From the NCBI GenBank assembly GCA_022599775.1, contig JAHZLQ010000041.1, forward strand, positions 19,627 to 83,626: DNA of 64,000 nt, given 5' to 3'. Position numbers and translations under genes: made by a program. The stretch is from Gammaproteobacteria bacterium. Its GTDB lineage: Bacteria > Pseudomonadota > Gammaproteobacteria > Nevskiales > Nevskiaceae. The first letter of the stretch is position 1. The number at the start of each line of letters is the position of its first letter. Below are positions 9,484 through 17,252 of this stretch, piece by piece. The notes below the pieces were generated by a model that saw only the letters and a program-made list of their open reading frames with translations, was not told the origin of the DNA and ran no database searches.

Positions 9484-9822
9484 TCAAATCGCTTCGGCAT
9501 CCCGCTCGCCCGTGCGGATACGCACGGTCTGGCCCAGGTCCAGCACGAAAATCTTGCCGTCTCCGATCTTGCCGGTGCGTGCCGCCGCCACGACGGCGTC
9601 GACAGCCGGCGCGCATTGATCGTCCGTCAACGCCACTTCGATCTTCAGCTTCGGCAGAAAGTCGACCACGTACTCCGCACCGCGATACATTTCGGTATGC
9701 CCTTTCTGCCGGCCGTAGCCCTTGACCTCGGTCACCGTAATGCCGGCAACCCCCATCGCCCCCAAGGCCGCGCGGACTTCGTCCAGTTTGTGCGGCTGCA
9801 CTATTGCCATGACCATCTTCAT
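9484..9822 (-). CDS. Nitrogen regulatory protein PII (GlnB/GlnK family)
   Basis: 112 residues, full length for PII. The T-loop KGYGRQKGHTEMYRGAEYVVDF contains Tyr51, the conserved uridylylation site; the C-terminal signature DGKIFVLDLGQTVRIRTGE is complete. PII trimers bind ATP/ADP and 2-oxoglutarate and signal nitrogen status to glutamine synthetase adenylyltransferase, NtrB and AmtB. There is no amtB beside it, so GlnB and GlnK cannot be told apart. A possible sigma-54 promoter lies about 85-100 bp upstream. Confidence 0.93.
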   Translation of the reverse strand: MKMVMAIVQPHKLDEVRAALGAMGVAGITVTEVKGYGRQKGHTEMYRGAEYVVDFLPKLKIEVALTDDQCAPAVDAVVAAARTGKIGDGKIFVLDLGQTVRIRTGERDAEAI

Positions 9823-9905
9823 GCCGGTTTTCCCCTTTTGCGCCCATAGTCAGTATTTCGCCGACCCGCGTGAGGCGCCGCTATCGCGAGGTCGCCTCAT
9901 CATGA

Positions 9906-9921
9906 CGCACCCGGTGTGCCA
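9906..9921 (-). promoter_or_regulatory. Candidate sigma-54 promoter of the PII gene
   Basis: Read on the minus strand the site is TGGCAC-N5-GTGCG, with the invariant GG and GC of -24/-12 promoters at the right spacing; the -12 element matches 3 of 5 consensus bases. The start codon is about 84 nt downstream. Sigma-54 control of glnK-type genes is known; here it is inference from the motif. Confidence 0.4.
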
Positions 9922-9999
9922 GTGCACGCGCGGCTCCGTACGTCACCGCAACGGCCATAAAATGTTGCAGCGCAGCGAAAAACTGGGTCGAATGGCGCA

Positions 10000-11262
10000 A
10001 TGATCAGACTCGTACTTCCGATCACCGCCCTGCTGGGCGGTGTCGCCTTCCTGCTGCTCGGCAGCGGTCTGCTGAGCACCTTGCTCGCCGTGCGCGGCAA
10101 TCTCGAAGGTTTCGGGGACCGGACCATCGGCCTGATCATGTCGAGCTATTTCCTCGGCTACTTCGTCGGCACCTACGTCGCGATTCCCCTGATCCTGCGC
10201 ATCGGCCACATCCGCGCCTTCGCGTTCTGCGCTGCGATCGCGGCCTGCACCGCGCTCGGTCACACGCTGATCGTCGACCCCTGGGTGTGGATGGCGCTGC
10301 GCGTGCTGATGGGCATGGCCCTGGTCACGCTGTACACGGTGATCGAAAGCTGGCTCAACAGCGAGGCGCCGCCATCCAAGCGCGGCCAGGTATTCGCGAT
10401 CTACATGGCGGTCAATCTGGTGGCGCTGGCACTGGCTCAGCAGTTGATCCGCCTCGACGAAGCGACCGCGTTCAGCCTGTTCGCACTCGCCTCGATCCTG
10501 ATCAGTGCCGCGCTGCTGCCGGTGACCTGGACGCGCCTGTCACCGCCGCAGCCGCATCAGGCCGAACGACTTCCGGTGCGGCGGTTGTTCGCGATCGCAC
10601 CGGTTGCTGCGGGCGGCGCGGTGCTGTCCGGGCTGGCGATGGGCGCACTCTGGGGTCTGGGGCCGCTCTACGCGAGCCGGATCGGGCAGGACGAAGCGGG
10701 TGTCGCCCTGTTCATGAGTGCGGCAATTCTTGGCGGCGCCTTGCTGCAATGGCCGCTGGGCCGTTATTCCGACACACATGACCGGCGTTCCGTCCTCGCG
10801 ACGGTCTGCGCGCTGGCCGCCATCGCCGCGCTGCTGATGCCGCCGGCTTCCGGCTTCGGACTCAGCTTCGTCGCGGCACTGCTCTACGGCTGCTTCGCAT
10901 TCGCGGTCTATCCAATCTGCGTGGCCCATCTGATCGATCACCTGCCGCCGGAACAGTTACTCGGCGGCAGCAGCGGACTGTTGCTATTGCACGGCGTCGG
11001 CGCGGCGATCGGCCCGGCCGTGGCCGGCAGCCTCATGGGCTATGCCGGACCCCACGCCCTGCCGGCGTATTTCGCGTTGATGCAAAGCGTGCTGGCCGGC
11101 TTCGCCTGGTGGTCACGACGCGGCCGGGCCGACGAGGCGCAACCGGCCCATTTCGTCGCCATGGTGCGGACGTCGCCACTCGCGATGGAGATGATGTCGA
11201 CACCCGAGGAACAGGGCATCCCGCCCGACGGCGAGGACGCTCGCGTCCCGCCGCCGGGCTGA
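10000..11262 (+). CDS. Major facilitator superfamily transporter, YcaD-like
   Basis: 420 residues with about twelve hydrophobic segments, starting LPITALLGGVAFLLLGSGLL. The loop between helices 2 and 3 and the conserved stretch MALVTLYTVIESWLNSEAPP resemble the YcaD/uncharacterised MFS group. The second half begins near residue 195 after a short basic loop. It is an inner-membrane secondary transporter; the substrate is unknown. It is convergent with fghA (7 bp gap) and divergent from the PII gene. Confidence 0.82.
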   Translation: MIRLVLPITALLGGVAFLLLGSGLLSTLLAVRGNLEGFGDRTIGLIMSSYFLGYFVGTYVAIPLILRIGHIRAFAFCAAIAACTALGHTLIVDPWVWMALRVLMGMALVTLYTVIESWLNSEAPPSKRGQVFAIYMAVNLVALALAQQLIRLDEATAFSLFALASILISAALLPVTWTRLSPPQPHQAERLPVRRLFAIAPVAAGGAVLSGLAMGALWGLGPLYASRIGQDEAGVALFMSAAILGGALLQWPLGRYSDTHDRRSVLATVCALAAIAALLMPPASGFGLSFVAALLYGCFAFAVYPICVAHLIDHLPPEQLLGGSSGLLLLHGVGAAIGPAVAGSLMGYAGPHALPAYFALMQSVLAGFAWWSRRGRADEAQPAHFVAMVRTSPLAMEMMSTPEEQGIPPDGEDARVPPPG

Positions 11263-11269
11263 TCCGGCG

Positions 11270-12112
11270 CTACTTCAGTGCCTGCGCGTGATGCGCCAGA
11301 TGATCGGCAACGAAGCTCTGGATGAACCAATAGGAATGGTCGTAGCCGGCGTGGCGGCGCAGTTCCAGGGCCTGCCCCGAAACCTTGGCCGCGGCCTCCA
11401 GTGCCTCTGGCTTGAGCTGCTTCTCCAGGAACTGATCGGCCTCACCCTGATCAACCAGGATCGTCCCCGGATAGGCCTTGGCCTTCATCAGCAGGCTCGC
11501 GTCCCAATCTTCCCAGCGCGCGCGATCGGCGCCCAGGTAATTGCCGAAGGCCTTTTCGCCCCAGGGCACGGCGCAGGGATTGGCGATCGGCGCAAACGCC
11601 GACACCGACTGCCAGCGCTGCGGATTGCGCAGCGCCGTCACCAGCGCGCCGTGGCCGCCCATGGAATGGCCGAAGATGCCCCGCTTGTCGCCGCGAACCG
11701 GGAAGTTCGCCTCGATCAGCGCTGGCAGTTCCTCGTTGACGTAGCTGCCCATGCGGTAGTGTCCGGCCCAGGGCGATTCGGTGGCATCCAGGTAGAAACC
11801 GGCGCCTACGCCGAAATCCCAGGATTCCGAATCGCCCGGCAGGTCCAGGCCGCGCGGCGAGGTATCGCAGGCCACCAGCGCCAGGCCGTATTCGGCTGCC
11901 AGTCGCTGCGCGCCAGCCTTGATGACGAAGGTTTCCTCGCTGCAGGTCAGACCTGCGAGGTAATACAGCGCGGGCACCGGGCCGTTCTTCGCCTGCGGCG
12001 GCAGGTACACAGCGAAATTCATGCGAGTGCGGGTCTGTGCGGAATCGTGCACGTACAGACCGAGGCTGCCGCCGAAACAGACCTGCTCGCTGCGTGTTTC
12101 GATCGCCGCCAT
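11270..12112 (-). CDS. fghA: S-formylglutathione hydrolase
   Basis: 280 residues, the usual length. The alpha/beta-hydrolase nucleophile is Ser150 in FGHSMGGHGA; the acid and histidine of the triad are in DQGEADQFL and HAGYDHSYWFIQSF. It hydrolyses S-formylglutathione to formate and glutathione, the second step of glutathione-dependent formaldehyde removal. The start at 12112 overlaps the upstream stop by one base (TGATG), showing translational coupling to the dehydrogenase. The longer open frame covering part of the upstream gene is a shadow. Confidence 0.95.
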   Translation of the reverse strand: MAAIETRSEQVCFGGSLGLYVHDSAQTRTRMNFAVYLPPQAKNGPVPALYYLAGLTCSEETFVIKAGAQRLAAEYGLALVACDTSPRGLDLPGDSESWDFGVGAGFYLDATESPWAGHYRMGSYVNEELPALIEANFPVRGDKRGIFGHSMGGHGALVTALRNPQRWQSVSAFAPIANPCAVPWGEKAFGNYLGADRARWEDWDASLLMKAKAYPGTILVDQGEADQFLEKQLKPEALEAAAKVSGQALELRRHAGYDHSYWFIQSFVADHLAHHAQALK

Positions 12113-13221
12113 CAGTAAACCACCACGCTGCGGATCGACTCGCCGCGCGTCATCAGGTCGAAGCCGTCGTTGATGCGCTCCAGCGGCAGCGTGTGCGTAA
12201 TCAGGTCGTCGATGTTGATCTTGCCGTCCATGTACCAGTCCACGATTTTGGGGACGTCGGTACGGCCGCGCGCGCCGCCGAAGGCCGAGCCCTGCCACAC
12301 CCGCCCGGTGACGAGCTGGAACGGCCGCGTCTGGATTTCCTGCCCGGCCGCGGCCACGCCGATGATCGTCGAAACGCCCCAGCCGCGGTGACAGCACTCC
12401 AGCGCCTGACGCATCACCTGGGTGTTGCCGATACATTCGAAACTGTAGTCGGCACCGCCGTCGGTGAGTTCCACCAGATGCGCGACGAGGTCGCCGTCCA
12501 CGTCCTTGGGATTGACAAAGTGCGTCATGCCGAACTGGCGAGCCAATGCCTCGCGCTCCGGATTCAGGTCCACGCCGATGATCTTGTCGGCGCCGACCAT
12601 TTTCGCGCCCTGAATCACGTTGAGGCCGATGCCGCCGAGCCCGAACACGACGACATTGGCGCCGGCCTCGACCTTGGCCGAGAACAGCACCGCACCGATA
12701 CCGGTGGTGACGCCGCAACCGATGTAGCAGACCTTGTCGAACGGCGCGTCCTCACGAATTTTCGCCAGCGCGATCTCCGGCAACACCGTGTAGTTGGAAA
12801 AGGTGGAGCAGCCCATGTAGTGATGGATCGGCTTGCCCTGGTAGGAAAAGCGGCTGCTGCCGTCCGGCATCAGTCCCTGGCCCTGGGTGGCGCGAATCGA
12901 GGTGCATAGATTGGTCTTGTGCGAGGTGCAGCTCTTGCACTCGCGGCATTCCGGCGTATACAGCGGAATCACGTGATCGCCCTTCTTCAGGCCCTTCACG
13001 TCCGGGCCGACATTGACCACCACGCCCGCGCCCTCGTGACCGAGGATGGATGGAAACAGGCCTTCCGGATCGGCGCCGGACAGCGTGTATTTGTCGGTAT
13101 GGCAGATGCCGGACGCCTTGATCTCGACCAGGACTTCACCGGCCTTGGGGCCGTCAAGCTGCACGGTTTCGATGCTGAGGGGCTGGCCGGCTTCGAAGGC
13201 AACGGCGGCACGTACGTCCAT
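12112..13221 (-). CDS. frmA: S-(hydroxymethyl)glutathione dehydrogenase (class III alcohol dehydrogenase)
   Basis: 369 residues of the zinc alcohol dehydrogenase family. Catalytic zinc region KASGICHTDKYTLSG and GHEGAGVVV; structural zinc cysteines CRECKSCTSHKTNLC; NAD-binding VFGLGGIGLNVIQGAKMVGA. It oxidises the spontaneous glutathione-formaldehyde adduct to S-formylglutathione with NAD. Coupled to fghA, making a complete two-step formaldehyde detoxification operon; no frmR repressor is visible beside it. Confidence 0.96.
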   Translation of the reverse strand: MDVRAAVAFEAGQPLSIETVQLDGPKAGEVLVEIKASGICHTDKYTLSGADPEGLFPSILGHEGAGVVVNVGPDVKGLKKGDHVIPLYTPECRECKSCTSHKTNLCTSIRATQGQGLMPDGSSRFSYQGKPIHHYMGCSTFSNYTVLPEIALAKIREDAPFDKVCYIGCGVTTGIGAVLFSAKVEAGANVVVFGLGGIGLNVIQGAKMVGADKIIGVDLNPEREALARQFGMTHFVNPKDVDGDLVAHLVELTDGGADYSFECIGNTQVMRQALECCHRGWGVSTIIGVAAAGQEIQTRPFQLVTGRVWQGSAFGGARGRTDVPKIVDWYMDGKINIDDLITHTLPLERINDGFDLMTRGESIRSVVVY

Positions 13222-13354
13222 GGAAACTCTCCTGGCGGGGCTTGTTATCGAATGAATGCGAGAGACCGGATGCGCACGGCCCCTGCGGCTGCCTCCATGA
13301 TAAGCGCAGAGCCCTGCCGGGCGGGACGGCGACGGTGCCGCCCGCTAGCAACGG

Positions 13355-15193
13355 TCAGTCGAACAGACTCAGATCGCGCACCGCACCCTTGTCCGCACTG
13401 GTGGTCAATTTGGCGTAGGCCTTCAGCGCGGTGCTGAGCTTGCGCGGCCGCGGCGCCGCCGGCTTCCAGCCGATCGCGTCCTGCTCGGCACGGCGCCGCG
13501 CGAGTTCTTCATCGCTGAGTTCGACCCGGATCGATCGCCCGGGAATGTCGATTTCGATGCGGTCGCCGTCGCGGATCAGGCCGATGGTGCCGCCTTCGGC
13601 CGCTTCCGGCGAAACGTGGCCGATCGACAGGCCCGAGGTGCCGCCGGAGAAGCGACCATCGGTCACCAGCGCGCAGGCCTTGCCCAGGCCCTTGGATTTC
13701 AGATAGCTGGTCGGATACAGCATTTCCTGCATGCCGGGACCGCCGCGCGGGCCTTCGTAGCGGATGATGACGACGTCGCCTTCCTTGACGCGCCCGCCGA
13801 GGATCGCCTGCACGGCGTCATCCTGGCTCTCCAGAACCACGGCCGGACCGCCGAATTGCAGGCTGCCGGCGTCGACCCCGGCGGTCTTGACGATGCAGCC
13901 GCGCTCGGCAAGATTGCCGAACAGTACGGCGAGGCCGCCGTCCTGACTGTAGGCATGCGCCTTGTCGCGAATGCAGCCCGTGCTGCGGTCCGTATCCAGC
14001 GTCTCGTAGCGGCAGGCCTGCGAGAACGCCTGAGTGGTGCGGATGCCGGCGGGACCGGCGCGGTAGAACTCGTGCACCGCCACGTCCTGCGTACGCGTGA
14101 TGTCCCAGCGGTCGAAGGCGTCGGCCAGCGTGGGGCTGTGCACGCTGCCGACCGAGGAATCCAGCAGATCGGCGCGCTGCAGTTCGCCGAGGATCGACAT
14201 CACGCCGCCAGCGCGGTGCACATCCTCCAGATGGTGGTGGCTGCTGGGCGCGACCTTGCACAGATTGGGCACCTTGCGCGACAGCCGGTCGATGTCCGCC
14301 ATGGTGAAGTCGACCTCCCCTTCCAGCGCCGCGGCCAGCAGATGCAGCACGGTGTTGGTGGAGCCCCCCATGGCGATGTCCAGCGTCATCGCGTTCTCGA
14401 ACGCGGCCTTGGTCGCGATGTTGCGCGGCAACACGCTGGCGTCGTCCTGTTCGTAGTAGCGCTTGGCGAGTTCCACCACCGTGCTGCCGGCACGGCGGAA
14501 CAGGGCTTCGCGGTCGACGTGCGTGGCCACCAGCGAACCGTTGCCCGGCAGCGACAGGCCCAGCGCCTCGGTCAGGCAGTTCATCGAATTGGCGGTGAAC
14601 ATGCCCGAGCACGAACCGCAGGTCGGGCAGGCCGAGTGTTCGATCTGATCGACGTCGGCATCGGAGACTCGGTCGTCGGCGGCGGCGACCATCGCGTCGA
14701 CGAGGTCGAGCGGAATCACCTTGTCGGCCAGCGTGGTCTTGCCGGCTTCCATCGGCCCGCCGGAGACGAACACCACCGGGATGTTGAGGCGCATCGCCGC
14801 CATCAGCATGCCCGGCGTGATCTTGTCGCAGTTGGAGATGCACACCAGCGCGTCAGCGGTGTGCGCGTTGCACATGTACTCCACGCTGTCGGCGATGATG
14901 TCGCGCGAGGGCAGGCTGTAGAGCATGCCGTCGTGGCCCATGGCGATGCCGTCGTCGACGGCGATGGTGTTGAACTCCTTGCCGATGCCGCCGGCCTTCT
15001 CGATCTCCGCGATCACCAGCTGACCGAGGTCCTTGAGGTGCACGTGGCCGGGCACGAACTGCGTGAACGAATTGGCGACCGCGATGATCGGCTTCTGAAA
15101 GTCACCGTCCTTCATGCCGGTGGCGCGCCACAGGGCGCGTGCGCCGGCCATGTTGCGGCCGTGGGTGCTGGTACGGGAGCGGTAGGCGGGCAT
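13355..15193 (-). CDS. ilvD: Dihydroxy-acid dehydratase
   Basis: 612 residues. Iron-sulphur and active-site signatures: [15 protein letters not shown], and [19 protein letters not shown] with the cluster cysteines; the C-terminal [17 protein letters not shown] is complete. It converts 2,3-dihydroxy-3-methylvalerate and the isovalerate analogue to the 2-oxo acids in isoleucine/valine synthesis. It stands alone, without other ilv genes, and is divergent from a LysR-type regulator that may control it. A GC-rich inverted repeat (13318-13344) follows the stop but lacks a U tract. Confidence 0.97.
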   Translation of the reverse strand: MPAYRSRTSTHGRNMAGARALWRATGMKDGDFQKPIIAVANSFTQFVPGHVHLKDLGQLVIAEIEKAGGIGKEFNTIAVDDGIAMGHDGMLYSLPSRDIIADSVEYMCNAHTADALVCISNCDKITPGMLMAAMRLNIPVVFVSGGPMEAGKTTLADKVIPLDLVDAMVAAADDRVSDADVDQIEHSACPTCGSCSGMFTANSMNCLTEALGLSLPGNGSLVATHVDREALFRRAGSTVVELAKRYYEQDDASVLPRNIATKAAFENAMTLDIAMGGSTNTVLHLLAAALEGEVDFTMADIDRLSRKVPNLCKVAPSSHHHLEDVHRAGGVMSILGELQRADLLDSSVGSVHSPTLADAFDRWDITRTQDVAVHEFYRAGPAGIRTTQAFSQACRYETLDTDRSTGCIRDKAHAYSQDGGLAVLFGNLAERGCIVKTAGVDAGSLQFGGPAVVLESQDDAVQAILGGRVKEGDVVIIRYEGPRGGPGMQEMLYPTSYLKSKGLGKACALVTDGRFSGGTSGLSIGHVSPEAAEGGTIGLIRDGDRIEIDIPGRSIRVELSDEELARRRAEQDAIGWKPAAPRPRKLSTALKAYAKLTTSADKGAVRDLSLFD

Positions 15194-15254
15194 GGTGGTG
15201 TCCTTGCGTGCGGGCGCGGCTGGGTTCCGGAAATACGACTGTGCTGGGTTTTAG

Positions 15255-15296
15255 CTATATCGTCCAATACAATGTTTGGCATTCCGATATAGGAAT
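15255..15296. promoter_or_regulatory. Nested inverted repeats in the ilvD-lysR divergent promoter
   Basis: An 8-bp perfect inverted repeat, CTATATCG at 15255-15262 and CGATATAG at 15285-15292, encloses a second one (CCAA 15264-15267, TTGG 15276-15279). A third palindrome, ATTCC-N6-GGAAT at 15281-15296, overlaps the right arm. The 111-bp region is the only DNA between the two start codons, where a LysR regulator is expected to bind. Confidence 0.6.
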
Positions 15297-15304
15297 TTCG
15301 AATA

Positions 15305-16201
15305 GTGGATCTACGTCAGCTGCGATATTTCGCGGCCATCGTCGAGGAAGGCAGCCTGTCGCGTGCGGCGGTGCGGCTGCACGTGTCACAGCCGCCGCTG
15401 TCGACCCATCTCAAGGCGCTGGAGCGTGAAATCGGCGCCAGCCTGCTGGTACGCGGCAATCGCGGCGTGACGCCGACCGCCGCCGGCGCCGTGTTCTACG
15501 AGGAAGTCCGCGCGGTGCTGAGCCGGCTGGAACAGGCGCGGGAACGGGCGCTGCAAGTTCATCGCGGCGACGTCGGCGTACTGTCGGTCGGCTTCGTCTC
15601 GATCGCGGACTACAGCATCCTGCCGCCGGCCCTGAGCCGCTTTCGCAAGCACTACCCGCGGGTGGAGGTGCAATTGCACGAACTGACCACCGATGCGCAG
15701 ATCCGCGAATTGCGGGCCGGACGGCTGGATCTCGCGATCGGGCTGGCGCCGGTGGACGAGCCGGACCTGCGCTTCGAGCGGCTGTGCCGGGAGGCGCTGG
15801 TGCTGGCGGCGCCGGCAGACCATCCCGCGGTCGGCGGCGGCGGTGCGGTCGATCTGCGCACGCTTGCCAAGGCCAGCTTCATCGTGCCGCCGCGCGCGAT
15901 CGGACCGGGGCTCTACGATCTGGTGGTCAGCCGCTGCCGCACCGCCGGTTTCGCGCCGCGCATCACGCAGAGTGCGCGTCAGATGCAGACCGTGATCGGA
16001 CTGGTCTCCGCCGGCATGGGCGTCGCGCTGGTGCCCTCGTCGGTGCAGAACCTGCAGCGTGCCGGCGTGCGCTACCTGCCGCTGCGCGGTCGCGCCGCGA
16101 AGATCGAGCTGGGCATCCTGCGCAGACATGCGGACGCACCCCCCCTGGCGCAGAACTTCATAGCGACCTTGCGCGGCCTGGCGGACGCGGCGCCGAGCTG
16201 A
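15305..16201 (+). CDS. LysR-family transcriptional regulator
   Basis: 298 residues from a GTG start (MDLRQLRYFAAIVEEGSLSRAAVRLHVSQPPLSTHLKALE). The winged helix-turn-helix covers residues 1-60, and the periplasmic-binding-protein-like effector domain covers about 88-298. LysR proteins usually activate a divergent neighbour and repress themselves, so ilvD is the prime target candidate. The close match to the SLSRAAxxLHVSQPPLS group and PPRAIGPGLYD in the effector domain suggest an aromatic/organic acid-type effector fold, but the ligand is unknown. Confidence 0.9.
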   Translation: MDLRQLRYFAAIVEEGSLSRAAVRLHVSQPPLSTHLKALEREIGASLLVRGNRGVTPTAAGAVFYEEVRAVLSRLEQARERALQVHRGDVGVLSVGFVSIADYSILPPALSRFRKHYPRVEVQLHELTTDAQIRELRAGRLDLAIGLAPVDEPDLRFERLCREALVLAAPADHPAVGGGGAVDLRTLAKASFIVPPRAIGPGLYDLVVSRCRTAGFAPRITQSARQMQTVIGLVSAGMGVALVPSSVQNLQRAGVRYLPLRGRAAKIELGILRRHADAPPLAQNFIATLRGLADAAPS

Positions 16202-16218
16202 CCGGCCCGGCCGGTCCC

Positions 16219-17034
16219 TCAGCCGGGGCCGCGAAACCTCGACGCACCGGCGTAAACGGTCATGCGCGAATCGCGCGCAAAACCGGCCAGGACCACGCCA
16301 GCCTGCTCGGCCAGGCGTACCGCCAAGGCGGTCGGTGCCGAAATTGCGACGACCATCGGACAGCCGATCTGCGCCGCCTTGTGCACCACCTCGTACGAGG
16401 CACGCGAGGTCACCAGCAGCGCCTGCGGATGCCGGCCCGCCCGCAGCAGCGCGCCGGCAACCTTGTCGATGGCATTGTGGCGGCCAACATCCTCGCGCAC
16501 CCGCAAAGCGCCCTCGTCGTCGATCAGGGCCGCGGCGTGCACCGCCCCGCTGCGCTCGTTGAACGGCTGGTGGGTCTGGAGCCGACGCAGGGCGTCGAAC
16601 AGCGCCTCCGGCGACAGGATCGGTGCCTCGTCGACCGGCCTCACCGGGCGGATCGCGGCCTCCAGCGTGGCGGTGCCGCACAGTCCGCAACCGGTGCGGC
16701 CGGACGATTGACGCTCGCGTCCGTTCAAGGCTTCGAAACGCGCCTGCGGAATCAGCATCTGCAGGGACACGCCGTGCCCGGTTTCGAGCCGGTCGACCAT
16801 CTCGACTTCGCCGACCTGCGCGACGATGCCCTCGGTCAGGGCAAAGCCGAAGGCGAAATCGTCGAGATCGGCCGGAGTCGCCATCATCACCGCGTGCGAG
16901 TGGCCGTTGTAGACCATCGCCACCGCGGTTTCTTCCGCCAGGGTTTCGGTACGCCGCTGCCAGCGCTCGGCTTCCAGGCGATGTGCGGTCAGCTCCACCA
17001 GCGGTCGGGGGCTCACGAATGCGCCTCCATCCAT
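16219..17034 (-). CDS. fdhD: Formate dehydrogenase sulfurtransferase FdhD
   Basis: 271 residues. The conserved RTGCGLCGTATLE carries the two cysteines of the CxxC loop that pass sulphur from IscS to the molybdenum cofactor; EDVGRHNAIDKVAGALL and TSRASYEVVHKAAQIGCP are other FdhD signatures. It sulphurates the bis-MGD cofactor of formate dehydrogenase-type enzymes. Its first codons overlap the end of the small winged-helix gene (17013-17034), and with the upstream oxidoreductase it forms a coupled three-gene operon. Confidence 0.95.
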   Translation of the reverse strand: MDGGAFVSPRPLVELTAHRLEAERWQRRTETLAEETAVAMVYNGHSHAVMMATPADLDDFAFGFALTEGIVAQVGEVEMVDRLETGHGVSLQMLIPQARFEALNGRERQSSGRTGCGLCGTATLEAAIRPVRPVDEAPILSPEALFDALRRLQTHQPFNERSGAVHAAALIDDEGALRVREDVGRHNAIDKVAGALLRAGRHPQALLVTSRASYEVVHKAAQIGCPMVVAISAPTALAVRLAEQAGVVLAGFARDSRMTVYAGASRFRGPG

Positions 17035-17252
17035 TCACGCCCACGCGGGCTGAGGCTGAGCACGCGTCGCGGACCGGATTCGCGAATCATCAGCAGTCCC
17101 AGGCCACCGAACGAATCATCCTCGCCGAGCACCGCCAGCAGCCGCTGCAACTGGCTTTGGCCCAGGCCCAGGCGTTTGGCCGCACGCGCGGTCGAAACTC
17201 CGTCATGAGTCGCGACGAAATCGAGCAGCTCGGCCAACTGCCGTTCGATCAC
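17013..17252 (-). CDS. Small winged-helix protein between the oxidoreductase and fdhD
   Basis: 79 residues, starting with GTG at 17252 inside the stop of the preceding gene (GTGA overlap), which fixes the start. The sequence DGVSTARAAKRLGLGQSQLQRLLAVL looks like a helix-turn-helix, followed by a wing-like strand pair (GLLMIRESGPRRVLSLSPRG). No catalytic residues are seen. Its coupling on both sides suggests a role in controlling or assembling the molybdopterin enzyme; that is inference. The much longer frame running upstream over the oxidoreductase is a shadow. Confidence 0.72.
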   Translation of the reverse strand: MIERQLAELLDFVATHDGVSTARAAKRLGLGQSQLQRLLAVLGEDDSFGGLGLLMIRESGPRRVLSLSPRGREWMEAHS

